Assembly (NCBI GenBank): GCA_034687125.1
Contig: JAQGBZ010000060.1
Coordinates: 124,001 to 188,000, forward strand
Reading direction: 5' to 3'
Source: Neelides folsomi
Taxonomy: Eukaryota; Arthropoda; Collembola; Neelipleona; Neelidae
Length of the DNA: 64,000 nucleotides
The stretch's first letter is position 1; each line of letters starts with the position of its first letter. A model generated the notes under the pieces. That model was not told the origin of the DNA and searched no databases. It worked only from the letters and a program-made list of their open reading frames with translations. Below are positions 12,707 through 24,596 of the stretch, piece by piece. Made by a program: the position numbers and the translations under genes.

Positions 12707-14671
12707 AAATTAAATAAAAAATTAAATAACTATAATTTTTTAGTCCTTAGATTCAAATAAACCTCATAAATTGACCGCCAAGTTCAAATTAAATTGTAAC
12801 TTTTTTCAAATATTGGTTTAAATGAAGTTTAATTTTAATTTTAAGTTGCAAGGTAAAATAGAAATGGAAAGATAATGAAATTGAAAGCTAATTTAAAATC
12901 AATATTTATTTAAATAATTTATTATTTCTTTATCCAATGTAAGGTGATTTGAACCTTCGGAAGCTTCAACTTCTCGCGTGTGCTATTTACCTTCCTATTT
13001 CAAATCCTTCCTCGTATTTACTTTTTAGTCAATTAATGAACTTTTCTATTTGGTTATCAAATCAGGGCCACTGGGATTTATTTATTTAAAGGTGTCTCTA
13101 TTTATCAGTTAGGATCAGAATCTCCATCAGCACGCCACAGCCCAAGTCACGAGAAAAACTTCGTAATTTCTTAACTCCCAACTTGTAAACAACCAACTTT
13201 AAGAACAAGGGAGGACAAACTTCGCTAATGGCTTTCTTATATTTAAACTTTCAACTCATAAACACGAACATTTAAGTCAGTTAACAATCTTATCAAACCA
13301 ATGATTGTATCTATATAAGAATAACAAAATTATTTATAAATATAAATAAATTATTTAATTCAACTTTTCCATAAATAAATAAATACAAATAAATACAAAT
13401 GTATAAATATTAGTTTATTATTATTGCAGATAATGTTCAAGTTTTTCTTTATATTTACCTATGCAAATAATACAAATATTGCATCTTGGTCCCAATTTGT
13501 AATTTGAGCCTCCACGAGTTATCTCCTTATTAAAACATCTCCCATTCATCTTCACACTTGCCCTTAAAGTTCTCCTTAATCAACATAAGTAACTTCTTAA
13601 CTTCTTATCCTTAGTTGGTTATTTAGATAGAGGGAACGCTAACTGACATTGGGTTTGTTTGGTCCGTAAGAATTTCCATCATGAAGATTTTGATGGCAAA
13701 TTCAAGGGAAAAACCTTCAAATGCAAATGAGTCATCGCCTTCTTCCTCCATCCAATAGATAAAGATTCTTTTATATAAATACACAATGCAGTAATCTCAA
13801 CCTATACATGCACCATACATATCTCCAATAATTACATTACACTCACCAGAGTCCTGAACTCCTTTATGCATTAAATGTAATTGCAACTCTTCTGCCTTCT
13901 GGCAAATGCCGCATCAACATTCAACTCCTGGAGCTGAAAGGATATATACAACTTTTTCTACACGAGGAATCTCCATACACTCCACACATTATTAGAAACT
14001 ATTACCTATATAGATCTATCTGCATTTACACATCAATATATAGAGATTATTAACACAACTTTTGGTATTTACTCTCCCAGCATCACAATAAGTAAATAAA
14101 TAAGTGAGCGTGTTTTTTCTACTTATTATCAAATGTATCATCAGAGTTGCTGGATAATACAAACCTTGTTGTCCATCCCCATACAATTAACCAAAAATTC
14201 AATATATTAGATACACATTTGAATATATACTGGAATATTACATAATATAAATTTAATATTACATAACATATATAACTTATATTGTTACATTTTATACTTA
14301 CTTTCAATAGACATATTATACATACATAATATTTTTATATATTAAATATTCATATATTGGAGGAAATATTGAAGAAATAATTACATATTAAAATTCTATA
14401 CATATTGTGGATTGTAATTATAAGCATAGCTTTTCCCAATCTCCCCACATCCGTCTATAGGTAAATATACATAAGATGGAATTTAATCTTGATCCTGGTT
14501 CTTGTTTTTATCAAAGTTCTCAAAGTCATTGTAACTATTGCTCGGATTACTCACATTTGTAGTAGAAGTAAATTCAAGAATAACTTTTAAGAATATTTTA
14601 AGACGCTAAGATAAACAGAGTGAATATTTATAAATAATTGATTCTCGAGCTAACATTAAGTTGACACTGTG

Positions 14672-15522
14672 ATGACAAAGTTAAATTTAACTGTTATTAT
14701 TTTATTAATACAATTACTTTCCGTGCTTCAATCTTCATGTGATCAAATATTAAGCAGAAGGAGCCGCGTAGTTAATGGGAAAATAGTAAATGGGGGTTTG
14801 TACATTATTCAGAATGAAGAAAACAAGAAAGCGGTTTGAAATTACTTTTGAATTTTTAATCAATTTTTCTTTCTTGCTAAATTGATATTTTTTATAAAAT
14901 AAATCTAAAATTCTTATTTAATATTCTAAATCTAAAATTGAAATTTTATAAGATTCTTACTGTTGGAGGTGATGAATTTGGAAAAAGCTTCATTGTAGGG
15001 GAACCTCTGTCGAAAGCCATTACAGCCAAATGGACGAATGGAGAAGATCAAAAATGGGATGTGAAGGAATGGGGTAAATTTCATAAGAGTATTATGCAAA
15101 TGGAGAAGACGACTCTTTACACATAAATAAGGTTTTTAAGATTTTTTTTATTGATTTTAGGAAAAATTTACCATTTCATTTCTCCTGTTGAAAAGAAGGA
15201 GAATGACCTCACGTTTAAAATTATTTCTGGTGATTTTAGACTGAAAAATATTTGGGAAATTATTGATCCTACAGGGAAAAAAGAAGTTTGGCAAATCAGA
15301 CTTTACCGCAAAAAAGGATGTTTGACCTATTTGGGGTAAGCAAAATTTCCATTTTTAATATTTTATAAACTAGTCAATTTTTTTAACTAAATTAAATATA
15401 TCAGTTTTAGTAATAATTAATTTTATATTTAAATGTTCAGATTAAATAAAGAAGTTGAAATAGCAAAATGCGATCCAAGAGCAGAAAACCAACAATGGCA
15501 TTTTCATTTGCTCAATGAATGA
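14672..15522 (+). CDS. small secreted QxW (ricin B-like beta-trefoil) protein
   Basis: Four exons, 14672-14833, 14953-15073, 15161-15335 and 15441-15522, give 179 residues. Residues 1 to about 23 form a signal peptide (LNLTVIILLIQLLSVLQ). The rest carries three spaced aromatic motifs typical of the ricin-type beta-trefoil: DQKWDV, EVWQIR and NQQWHF. The last matches QxW exactly; the first two are close variants. About 125 residues is right for a single trefoil. Such domains usually bind sugars, but no sugar ligand can be read from the sequence, so a lectin role is inference. It sits tail-to-tail with the choline transporter gene, about 340 bp apart. The exon 1 end (GCG then GT) and the exon 2 start after TATAAG are the least certain junctions. 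Confidence 0.75.
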
Positions 15523-15865
15523 TTTCCAAATGACGAGAAATTTTAATTTAAATAACATTTCCACTTGTTCAATTTCTCCAATAAAATAATGTTATTTATG
15601 CTAACCACAAATAATAAAATTAACCTCTATTACAATTATTAAATTATAAAAATGTATTTATTTTATGCGGGTCAAATAAAAAAGTTTTTATATGTAAAAA
15701 ATCAATTTCTTTTATTTCTTACATGATTTATTATTCTTTACAGGTACGTTTACTCGTACTTTAAGATAAAATATTAAATTTTCACAATTTTATTATAAAT
15801 ATATTTTGTTAATTCAATTAAATATCTATATATTTTAGTATGATTTTATAGAAAAAATATTTTTG
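15523..15865. other. short convergent intergenic space
   Basis: This 343-bp AT-rich space separates the 3' ends of the QxW protein gene (+) and the choline transporter gene (-). AATAAA-like hexamers occur on both strands. Nothing else was seen. Confidence 0.6.
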
Positions 15866-18800
15866 TCAGATTTCGATTTTTTGGTCCGTTAAGGAAATTG
15901 AGTCACTTTCGAGTTTTTCATTCTGAAAATAGAAATATATTATTTATTATAAATTATAAACATTAGGCATAAAGAATGTACTCGTAAGATTAAGCATTAA
16001 ACTGAAATAAATATTTATCCAAATATAATTATAATATTATTACAAATAAATATCGTAATAGGCGTTTAACAAGAAACATAATATTATATAATATTATATT
16101 ATAATTATATTATATTTTGTTTATAAAAAATTCTTATATTAAAATATTAAATTTATCCCACCTGCATATCAAATTGCTTTTCCTCCAAAGGTTTTTCGAA
16201 GCATTTGAAGTAATCGTATTTGATTGAAAGAACACGCGACTTGAAAAGGAAGTCAGCAATCTTTGAGAAGAGCAGAAGAGCAAAGAGCGAGATGAGCATA
16301 CAAAAAGTCCTAAACGGAAATCTTTGTATTTTATTCTCCACATCATAACCCGGGTAATGAATAATAGCCGGGAGTCCTAAAAGTTCTTCTCCCCCGCCCA
16401 ACCTCAGCACCAAAGCCAAAAGGAAGGCAATGAAACTCCCATAAGTGTTGCACCGCTCTCGGAAATGAACAACCAACAGCAGCTGCGGGAATAAAATGAC
16501 GTACACCAAATCCGAAGACATGGCCCTTCAATTAAAAAAGACAATTCAATTAAATATTTAATTAAACAACCAATTAAAATTAAATAACCCAGCCACTATA
16601 AATATTTCACAACCTACGAAAGCCAATAGACGCTCTTGACGCTGAGGGCGAGGACGGAGGCCATTGACCCAACGAACAAAATCGTTCCTTTCATCACCCA
16701 AATGATTTCCTTCTCCGATGCCTACTTGAAGTCAAATTAACTAATTAAATATTTCTCATAAACAATTTGAAGATTAAATCACAGCTGCATCATCGTCTTA
16801 TCGTCTCAACTCAACTCATTTAATTATTATGATGAATAAAGTTAATTAAAATACCGTTTGTCTAAAGATATTTCTGTAGATATTCCTTGAAAACAATGAT
16901 GAAGCTGAGAGAACGGCCGAGTCGATGGAACTCATCACGGCAGCTGAAATTGCACCAAGTCCAAATAAAGGAACAATCCCAGGAGTTAAATATTTCATGA
17001 CGAGAGGTAAAACCATGTTTTCTTCTCCTCGGGCCAATGGGCTTTCACCATAAGAAGTTTCATTCCAATCTGTAAAAAACTATTTTGCTCAAAACTCTCA
17101 TAAATTCAAAAACAATTTTATAAATGTTTTGCTTAAACGATAAAAGAATGTACAATTACTTTTATGTGCAATTCAATAAAAGAATAATATAGAAACCACT
17201 GTAAATAGGGTTTGTATTAAAAGTTTAAAAGAAACGTTATATGGTATAAAGCATCATAGATGTTAAAGTTAATAGAAGGAATAAAAAGAATAAAAAGAAA
17301 AATCTCAATATATTTTGAACTCGAGAACTCTTTATTTATTTAATAGCCAGGAGGTTAAATGGATGTAATTCAAAAATAAGACAGGAATTAATCGTAAGTT
17401 TATAGATGTTGAGAAATGGGAGATTTTCAGTTGAGAGATTTTAGTGGGAAATAAATTCTCAATTTCTTACTCGTAGCTCTTGCAATGAAACCCACGATGA
17501 TGGAAGGAACTGCTGCAATCAGACAGCCAAGTCCAGCCATATAAGATAAAATTCTGGCGTGGCTTGGAGTCTTCGTGGAAAGAACTCTTTGGAAATATAC
17601 CTGAGCAAATTGGTATTTAATTAATTCAACTTTATTGATTAATATTTAAAATGTTCTAAACATTTAAAATTCAAAATTTTAATATATAAATATTTAAAAA
17701 AATTATAATGGTTTTAATGTGAATGTTGAGAAAGACAAACCAACCTGCCAAGGAATTCCACCAAATGTGATCAATAAACCATAATCAATATAAGTCCCAA
17801 TATCTTCATGTTTGAGGTGGCCAATGAGGTCGATGGTTCCGTCAGTAATGGAACCAACGGCATTGTTTTTTAATGCAAATGGGATTGTGAGCCACTTGGA
17901 AATAACAAAATAAAATTTGAAAATTAGAGTATTAAAATATGATAAATTCAATTAAATATTGATTAAATTGATAAAAAAAGTTTTAATCAAATTCGCATTT
18001 AAAATAAATAAATAGTGTTTAAATTAGATTTATAACACAAATATGGTACATAGTTATAGAATATTTATAACTAAATTTTTAATAATCTTTCATATTTATA
18101 GATTGAAGATATAATTAAATGAGTAATATGGGTATTTAGACAAAGGTTAAGAGATAAAAAATAATCCTCGTGCATAGGGATTATCTAATTGTAACTGTGA
18201 AAAGGTATAAAGAAAATGGATAAAAATACTCATTTGGTTATAAATTTTGGAATATTTTGATCCGATTAAATACTGGGCATTTTCCGATCGACGCTAAAAG
18301 AGTTAACACTTACAATAAAAGTTGTTAAAGTACAGTAATTCATCTGTATTCATCTCTTATTATTTAGTGCTAATAAAAATAGGCGTTTTAGTTATTTTAT
18401 TGTTAACAAAAAATTCCAATTTCTTTGATTATGATGTTTAGTAAAAATAAATATAATTCTTTGTATTTATATCAGTAATTACCTACTTATCTAAATAAAT
18501 ATAGACAATTATAAAAAAATTATTAGTCATTGAAGAGATTGTTAAATTAAAATGATTTTAGATTGTTTATTTTGTAATCAAAATTGTTGTAGAAGTAGCT
18601 TAGAAAGACACATAGGAGAAAGGTCGCACAATTGCAATAAATGTGAATATACTTCCAGATTAAAGGGGGATTTTGGCATACACTTGAGAAAACATAACGT
18701 AGAAAAACCCTTCAAGTGCACATATTGTGAATATTCATGTAGAAAAAAGAATAGTTTGAACAATCATATGAGAAAACACACAGGAGAAATGCCATACAAT

Positions 18801-20528
18801 TGTAATTATTGTGCATATTCATATGCAAATAAGGAAAGTTTAAACTACCACATGGTAATTCACACTGGAGAAAAGGCCTAGAAGTGCCAGTTTTGTGAAT
18901 ATACATTCATAGTCAAGCCAGCCTTAGAGTGTCACATGACAAAGCACACTGGAGAAAATCGTTCCAACGCCTTCAAGTGCCAGTTTTGCGAATATTCAAA
19001 CATAATTAAGATAAGCTTTGAGAATCACATTAGAAAGCATACCAAAGAAAAACCTTACAAATGCCAAACGTGTAAATATTCATGCTCACAAAAGAGTAGT
19101 TTAAAGAGTCACATAAGAATTCACACCGAAGAAAAACCATTCAAATGCAATATTTGTAGATATTCATTTGGATATAGGGGAAATTTACTTAGGCAATTTA
19201 CAATACTTAAGAATATTAATGAAGAAAGGGTTAAGTTAAGTTTGTAGTTGAATACCTATAAGAAAACACAATCTGGAAAGTGCTAGTTTAGATAAATTTT
19301 TCCCCAAACATTTTGTACATTTAAATGTAGGTACACCTAAGAATATACCGTGCCATTATTATCTTAGAGCACATAGGGTAAATAAAGATATGTAAAAAAT
19401 AACAAAATTCCCATAAATTTTCCTATGATTTTCATTATTCCCTATGTGCTCTAAGATAATAATGGCAGGGTATACGGGAGATTCTCGTTATGAGACATTT
19501 TAAAATGTAAAAGTAATGTTTTAAAATTTCAAACTTAATGAACCTTACCAGGCCAAACAATATGCAAATGAGTTGAATGACATCTGTGTAAGCGACGCTC
19601 CTCAATCCACCAAACTGTGTATAAACCACAGCAATGCAAACGGAGATCAAAACACTCAAAACTCTGTTCATATCAAAAATAACAGAGAAAGTTGCAGCAA
19701 GGGCGTTGAGCGTCGAACCAGCCCAAAACACCTCACCCATCAATGCAGGCAAAAAGAGCAAACCGCCCATTCTTTCTCCAAATGCCTCTTGTAATGGATC
19801 CAGCATTGTAACATATCCTTTACTCCTCATCTTTTTAGCAAAAATAAGTCCCCCTGTGTGGATCATAAAGACTCATTTAATATTTTAATAGTTTTATTAA
19901 TTCTTTTAATATTGTAAATAAAGTACATTTCCAAAATGGTTTTTAAAAGCTAACAATTTAAAAGAATTTTGTTTTGAATTTATTTTACCCATGAAGAGAG
20001 AAAGGCCATAAGCAAAAGGAGATTGGCACCAAATGAGCCCGGAGCTGTAAGTAACTTCGCTGGCCCCATTCACATATCCACCTGGGAAATATAAAATTAC
20101 ATTTTTCATAAACCATTTCATAAAAACATATGAAAATTGACTGCATTGGGATTTTAAATTCAGAATCATGCATAGTATGCTTCTAAATATTAGACACGTC
20201 GCACTACGCACCATACCAGTCAACTGTATATTATAATCTAAAGTATACATAATTATTAAGAATTTTATATAAATTTATTTTGGCGTGATAAGATCATATA
20301 GGTCTAAGGTATATTATTATGAATATGACTTTATTGATCGATTTTACCTGCAACCCATGTTGCAGTCATTGTGAAAACTCCGACTATAAGGCCAAGGCTT
20401 CTTCCAGCCAACATCACTTCAACTTCTGAATCATCTCCCTTTGGCTTTTTTCTTCCGGCCCAAATCCCAACGGCGACAATAAGAAGGTAAAAGGAGACGA
20501 TGGAAATAATCCCACCAATGTCAATCAT
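15866..20528 (-). CDS. SLC5A7: high-affinity choline transporter (Na+/Cl- coupled)
   Basis: Nine exons on the minus strand: 20348-20528, 19989-20081, 19549-19853, 17745-17894, 17471-17600, 16855-17069, 16618-16721, 16162-16525 and 15866-15922, 532 residues. The protein is a sodium-solute symporter of the CHT1 type, which takes up choline at cholinergic nerve endings for acetylcholine synthesis. Family marks in order are [95 protein letters not shown] and [14 protein letters not shown]. The penultimate exon could read through to a stop at 16153, but a CAG/GTGGGA donor and a strong TTTTCAG acceptor at 15923 add 18 acidic residues in frame, so I prefer the nine-exon model. An intron (17895-19548) contains a broken antisense zinc-finger gene and a palindromic element. 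Confidence 0.95.
18552..19247 (+). pseudogene. C2H2 zinc-finger gene with one internal stop, antisense in a choline transporter intron
   Basis: One intronless reading frame runs 18552-19247 and encodes about eight C2H2 fingers of the CEYSC type (for example CTYCEYSC and CQTCKYSC) with TGEKPYKC-like linkers. A single TAG at 18879-18881 interrupts it. It falls at the aromatic residue of a linker, where a one-base change from TAC gives TAG, and the frame continues intact on both sides. Residues just before it read TGEKA instead of TGEKP. The last unit lacks a proper His pair. The gene lies on the strand opposite to its host. Unless the stop is read through or is a sequencing error, only a protein of about 109 residues could be made. 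Confidence 0.8.
19344..19474. mobile_element. 131-bp palindromic element with TA ends (MITE-like)
   Basis: The left end TATACC-G-TGCCATTATTATC and the reverse complement of the right end match over about 35 bp with one or two differences, through ATCTTAGAGCACATAGGG. The loop of about 60 bp is weakly palindromic. Outermost bases are TA on both sides, as expected for Tc1/mariner-type insertion. It lies in a choline transporter intron just after the zinc-finger pseudogene. Confidence 0.75.
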
Positions 20529-22050
20529 TTTATTAAAGATTGATTAAAATAAAGATTTAATAAAAAATAAATTCACAGATCAAAACTAAACTTAAACGTT
20601 ATTAAATGGTTTACAAAGAAAGCACTTTGAAATTATATTTTTCTAATTTTTATTCACTATCTTTATGTATTATTTTGGCCCAATTTGAGTCGTAATGCAA
20701 TTTGGCACATTGCGCATAGTTAAATATTAAAAATAGCTCTTTGGTTTGTTTCTAGTTCTAGTAAAAGAATAGGTTGTGCCTTGAAGAGAAAAGTTTTATC
20801 TTCTTTTAATTTTTTGACAATTATACTTTACAATTTTTAATTAAACAATTGCTTTAATTTAATTCTTTTAAACTGCAAAAACTTACTGAATATATAAAGC
20901 TTAGAAGTTATTATTACTAAATATTTTATTAAAAATTTATTCGGTAAAATAAAGAACTAAAGATTTGAGTATTTGTCCAATTTATTTACTTTTTGGCTCC
21001 AAAGTTATTGATCGAGTGAGAGGAAACCAGCGAGGGAAAATTGTTTATAAATAGGGCTTAAATAATTGAGATTGTCCAATCTATAGTCTATATTTAAAAG
21101 TGTGTATATTATTTAAATATATTTAAACTCAAATGTTGAATTTGGTCACGTCTATTTAAATTTACAACAATGGTTTAGTTGTGTCTGATGATTGATGTTA
21201 AGTTCATTTACCAAATCATTACAATTTTATGATGACTCGGAATGTGAGAAATTGAATGGTGATAAATACATAATAAATAATTTATTACTTAGGACAGGAT
21301 AAAGTACAAAGTTTAAAAAATTCGTTAACTTTGAAACACATTTTTATTGCCAATTGTTTGCCAATTTAATATTCCATATTTATATTCGTGATTGTATAGC
21401 AAGTGTATAGGAAGAATTAGAGGAGCTTAATGTTAAATACTAGACATGTGAGTTTTATTGTTAATTTATTGATAGCAAGGGTTTTATTATTGAGTCTTAT
21501 AGGAGCTTTGTATTAATCCAATTGACAAACAATGATAGGAGAATAAATTAAACTATGAGTGAAACGTGATACTGAAAGTGTTAACGGTCAATTGATGAAC
21601 TTTAGACTGGGACTTTGAGATTGTGTGAGGATGAATTATGAACTAACAAAGTTAATCGCAAACTTCATTTCCCGGCCCGGTTTGGGTAAATTTTAATAAC
21701 CCATTTTTTCAGCCTCCCTATTAATAGCTAAAGAGAGGATTGAGCAGTTAAAAATAAACAGAATTGAGAACTCGTTGTCCTTCACATACCCAAACCATTC
21801 CAATGCATTCTTAAATAATTTCTCAGAAATATTGAGGTCTTCCCCCTTTTATTGCTTTTATCCAGAAATGACCGTACATTTGATAATTTAAAATTTAATG
21901 TGATTCAATAAAGGAATTATTTTAATTTATATTATTTAACTTTAATTCATAGATTTTTATAGTTACGGTCAAAATTAAGATAAACACTTAAAAGTTAGCA
22001 TGTATAAAAATCATTAAAGTGAAAAATTATTATTGAATTTTACCAAAAAT
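20529..22050. other. upstream region shared by the choline transporter and a zinc-finger gene
   Basis: A divergent 1.5-kb AT-rich space between the choline transporter (-) start and the nine-finger gene (+). It presumably contains both promoters. No specific motif was recognised. Confidence 0.5.
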
Positions 22051-22845
22051 ATGGAAGCATTAAATATACTGATTAGTAAAAGTTCGAAAAAATTTTACAA
22101 ATGCACCTTTTGTGAATTTTCATGCTGGCAAATGGGAAATTTTGAGCTTCACATTAGAAAACACACCGGAGAAAAGCCATTCAAGTGTAAAATTTGTGAA
22201 TGTACCTACAAGCGTATTGGACATTTAAATAGACATATTAAAATGCACAATCGAAAAAAACCAAACAAATGCTTCTTTTGTGAATATTCATGCCTAGAAA
22301 GGGGAAATTTGGTGTTACACATGGGAAAACACACCGGAGAAAAACCATTCAAGTGCGAAATTTGTAAATATGCATCCATACACATGGGAAATTTAAATAA
22401 TCACGTAAGAATACATACAGGGGAAAAACCATACAAATGCAATATTTGTCGATATTCATTCAGTGGGCAAGGAAATTTGGAAAGTCACATCAGAAAGCAT
22501 ACCGGAGAAAAACCTTACAAATGTAATATTTGTCAATGTTCATTTGCAACCAATGGAATTTTGGGTTGTCACATGAGAACGCATAGCGGGGAAAAACCTT
22601 TCAAATGTAATTTTTGCCAATTTACATCCGGATATAAAAGATCTTTGGATTTTCACATAAGAACACACACTAGAGAAAAACCATTCAAGTGTGATTTTTG
22701 CAACTATTTAAGCAGTCGGAAGGGAGGTCTATATAAACACATTAGTACTCACACTAGAGAAAAACCTTACAAGTGCAACATTTGTCAACATTCATTCGCA
22801 CAGAAGGGTCATTTAAATGCACACAAAAAGTGGCATAAAGTATAG
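22051..22845 (+). CDS. intact intronless C2H2 zinc-finger protein, nine fingers
   Basis: The ATG at 22051 opens 264 residues without introns. After a short lead (residues 1-16) there are nine consecutive C2H2 units, each CxxC...HxxxH, with linkers close to the canonical TGEKPFKC (for example HTGEKPYKCNIC). Every zinc ligand is present. Units include [64 protein letters not shown] and CNICQHSF. No KRAB, BTB, ZAD or other partner domain is present, so the role is presumably DNA binding, target unknown. Codon use is AT-rich like the surroundings. It is the only undamaged member of the zinc-finger copies in this window, which suggests recent origin or selection. Confidence 0.9.
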   Translation: MEALNILISKSSKKFYKCTFCEFSCWQMGNFELHIRKHTGEKPFKCKICECTYKRIGHLNRHIKMHNRKKPNKCFFCEYSCLERGNLVLHMGKHTGEKPFKCEICKYASIHMGNLNNHVRIHTGEKPYKCNICRYSFSGQGNLESHIRKHTGEKPYKCNICQCSFATNGILGCHMRTHSGEKPFKCNFCQFTSGYKRSLDFHIRTHTREKPFKCDFCNYLSSRKGGLYKHISTHTREKPYKCNICQHSFAQKGHLNAHKKWHKV

Positions 22846-23433
22846 GAAATCTACAATCTACCTAATATTTTGACCGACTTTCAATATGAAATTTTAAAGT
22901 GTAATAAGTGTAGGTACTTAAGAATAAGGTATACCAATAATAGTCCAATATTTTATTAAATTCCGTTTTCCTTTATGATTGCCTTCTTCCGATTCATACT
23001 TAACATATTGTATACTATGTATCTTGTATGAACTTAAACACATTATCTATGTCGATACAAAATACATTATGTAATGTGTATAAGGAAAAAAGATATTTAC
23101 CATATATCGATCACGTATTCACTTTAACCGTTCAAATCTACTAATAGCTTGGGGTAGCCGCATTTTCAAACTTTAGGTAATTTACCCTTTATTGCCTTAT
23201 TTATAGATAAACAGGTGTTGAGAGGAAAGCGGCATTTCTTATTTATTTGATGGGAAAGAAAGGTAATTGGAAAAATGACTAAAAATATTATTAGATATTT
23301 TGGGTTATATTCTTCACCTTGAATTTAACGACCATTTGACGATGGAAGTTTGAATAGTATACAATCATTTTGTGAATTATTTCATTTTCTCACAATTTTA
23401 TTTAATATTTTGTGAATTTTTTTGTAGACCATA
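22846..23433. other. spacer between zinc-finger loci
   Basis: AT-rich sequence downstream of the nine-finger gene. No coding signal was seen. Confidence 0.55.
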
Positions 23434-24185
23434 ATATGAAGTCACACCAAAGAAAAATCATGCAAGTGCTTATTTTGTAAATATTCAATATATTATTAAA
23501 GTTTAAACAGACATATTAGAAATCATACTAGTGAATTTTCAAGCAGACAGTAGTTAAGTTTGAATTATCACATGAGAAGGCACACTGGAATCAAACCTTA
23601 CAAATGCAATTTCTGTAATTTTTCAACCAATTACAGTAAATGTTTGAAGACTCATGTAAGAAGACATACTGGAGAAAAACAATATCAATGTAATATATGT
23701 AAATATTCGTGTATAGAAAAAGTAATTTTAGAGAATCATATGAGATCGCACACCGGAGAAAAATCCTTCAAATGCAATTTATGTGAATATTCATGCGCAA
23801 TAAATTGGAATTTATATAATCACATGAAAATTCACACAAAAGAAAAACCATTAAAATGCAAACTTTGTGAATATTAGTGCATTCAAATGGGGGATTTAAA
23901 TAATCACACGAGAAGACACACCGGAGAAAAACCATACAAGTGCAAAATGTGTCAACAATCATTCAAACAGAAGCGAGATTTAAATAAACAATTAAATATA
24001 TACATTACGGAGAAAAACCACATAAATGCAGATATTGTGAATATTCATCTGTTGAGAAAGGTGATTTAGATATACACATGAGGAAACACACCGGTGAAAA
24101 ACCATTCAAATGTCAAATTTGTCAACGTTCATTTGCACAAAAGAGACAATTTAATAATCATATGACGTGCAAACGCTACGTTTAA
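23434..24185 (+). pseudogene. C2H2 zinc-finger pseudogene with stops and a frameshift
   Basis: About eight finger units can be traced. The first two units (after CLFCKYS) contain in-frame stops. A clean stretch follows at 23560-23874 (CNFCNFST, CNICKYSC, CNLCEYSC). Then a TAG at 23875-23877 replaces a Ser codon inside a CEYS motif. The frame continues to CKMCQQSFKQKRDL and shifts near 24000, after which the fingers CRYCEYSS and CQICQRSF read in another frame to a stop at 24183-24185. Multiple independent lesions make this a pseudogene. It is the same family as the intact gene 0.6 kb upstream and in the same orientation, so a tandem duplicate that decayed is likely. Confidence 0.88.
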
Positions 24186-24351
24186 TTACAATAAAGGTAA
24201 TATTCATACTAATTAACTAATTACTATATTTGTACATTTGTATAATATGCCTATTTTACATATTACACAATATTCTTTCTGACTTAATAGATATACAAAT
24301 AACATTCTCATTTTGAATTTATACAACACAAATATTAAAAGTATTAATGAA

Positions 24352-24536
24352 ATATTCATACAAATAAGAATCCACAATGGCCAAAAACTCTTCAACTACG
24401 ATTTATGTGAATTATTATTATTCATATGAGAATACACACTGGGGAAAAACCCTTCAAGTGCAATTTTTGTGAATTTTCATGCATGACATTGATATGTTTG
24501 ATGAGTCACTTAACAAGGCATACCCGTGAAAAATAA
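24352..24536 (+). pseudogene. degraded C2H2 zinc-finger fragment
   Basis: A heavily altered unit (QIRIHNGQKLFNYDLCE) leads into a clear one, [20 protein letters not shown] followed by SHLTRHTREK and a stop at 24534-24536. Frames differ between the two parts. It is probably the far end of the same decayed tandem zinc-finger cluster. It lies 60 bp from the 3' end of the minus-strand gamma-butyrobetaine dioxygenase gene. Confidence 0.75.
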
Positions 24537-24596
24537 ATAATTCTCATAAAATATCACTTGTCTTGAATAAGATTGCCTTTTACTTAAGCTTAAATA

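Larger units (their letters stand above)
9397..14671. other. gene-poor intergenic region
   Basis: About 5.3 kb with no gene that I can support. It holds a 45-bp tandem repeat at 9583-9682, a 16-bp repeat at 12371-12407, a foldback repeat at 12546-12706, and a GC-richer patch at 11440-11720. That patch has an open minus-strand frame of about 90 codons with no recognisable motif. Confidence 0.5.
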
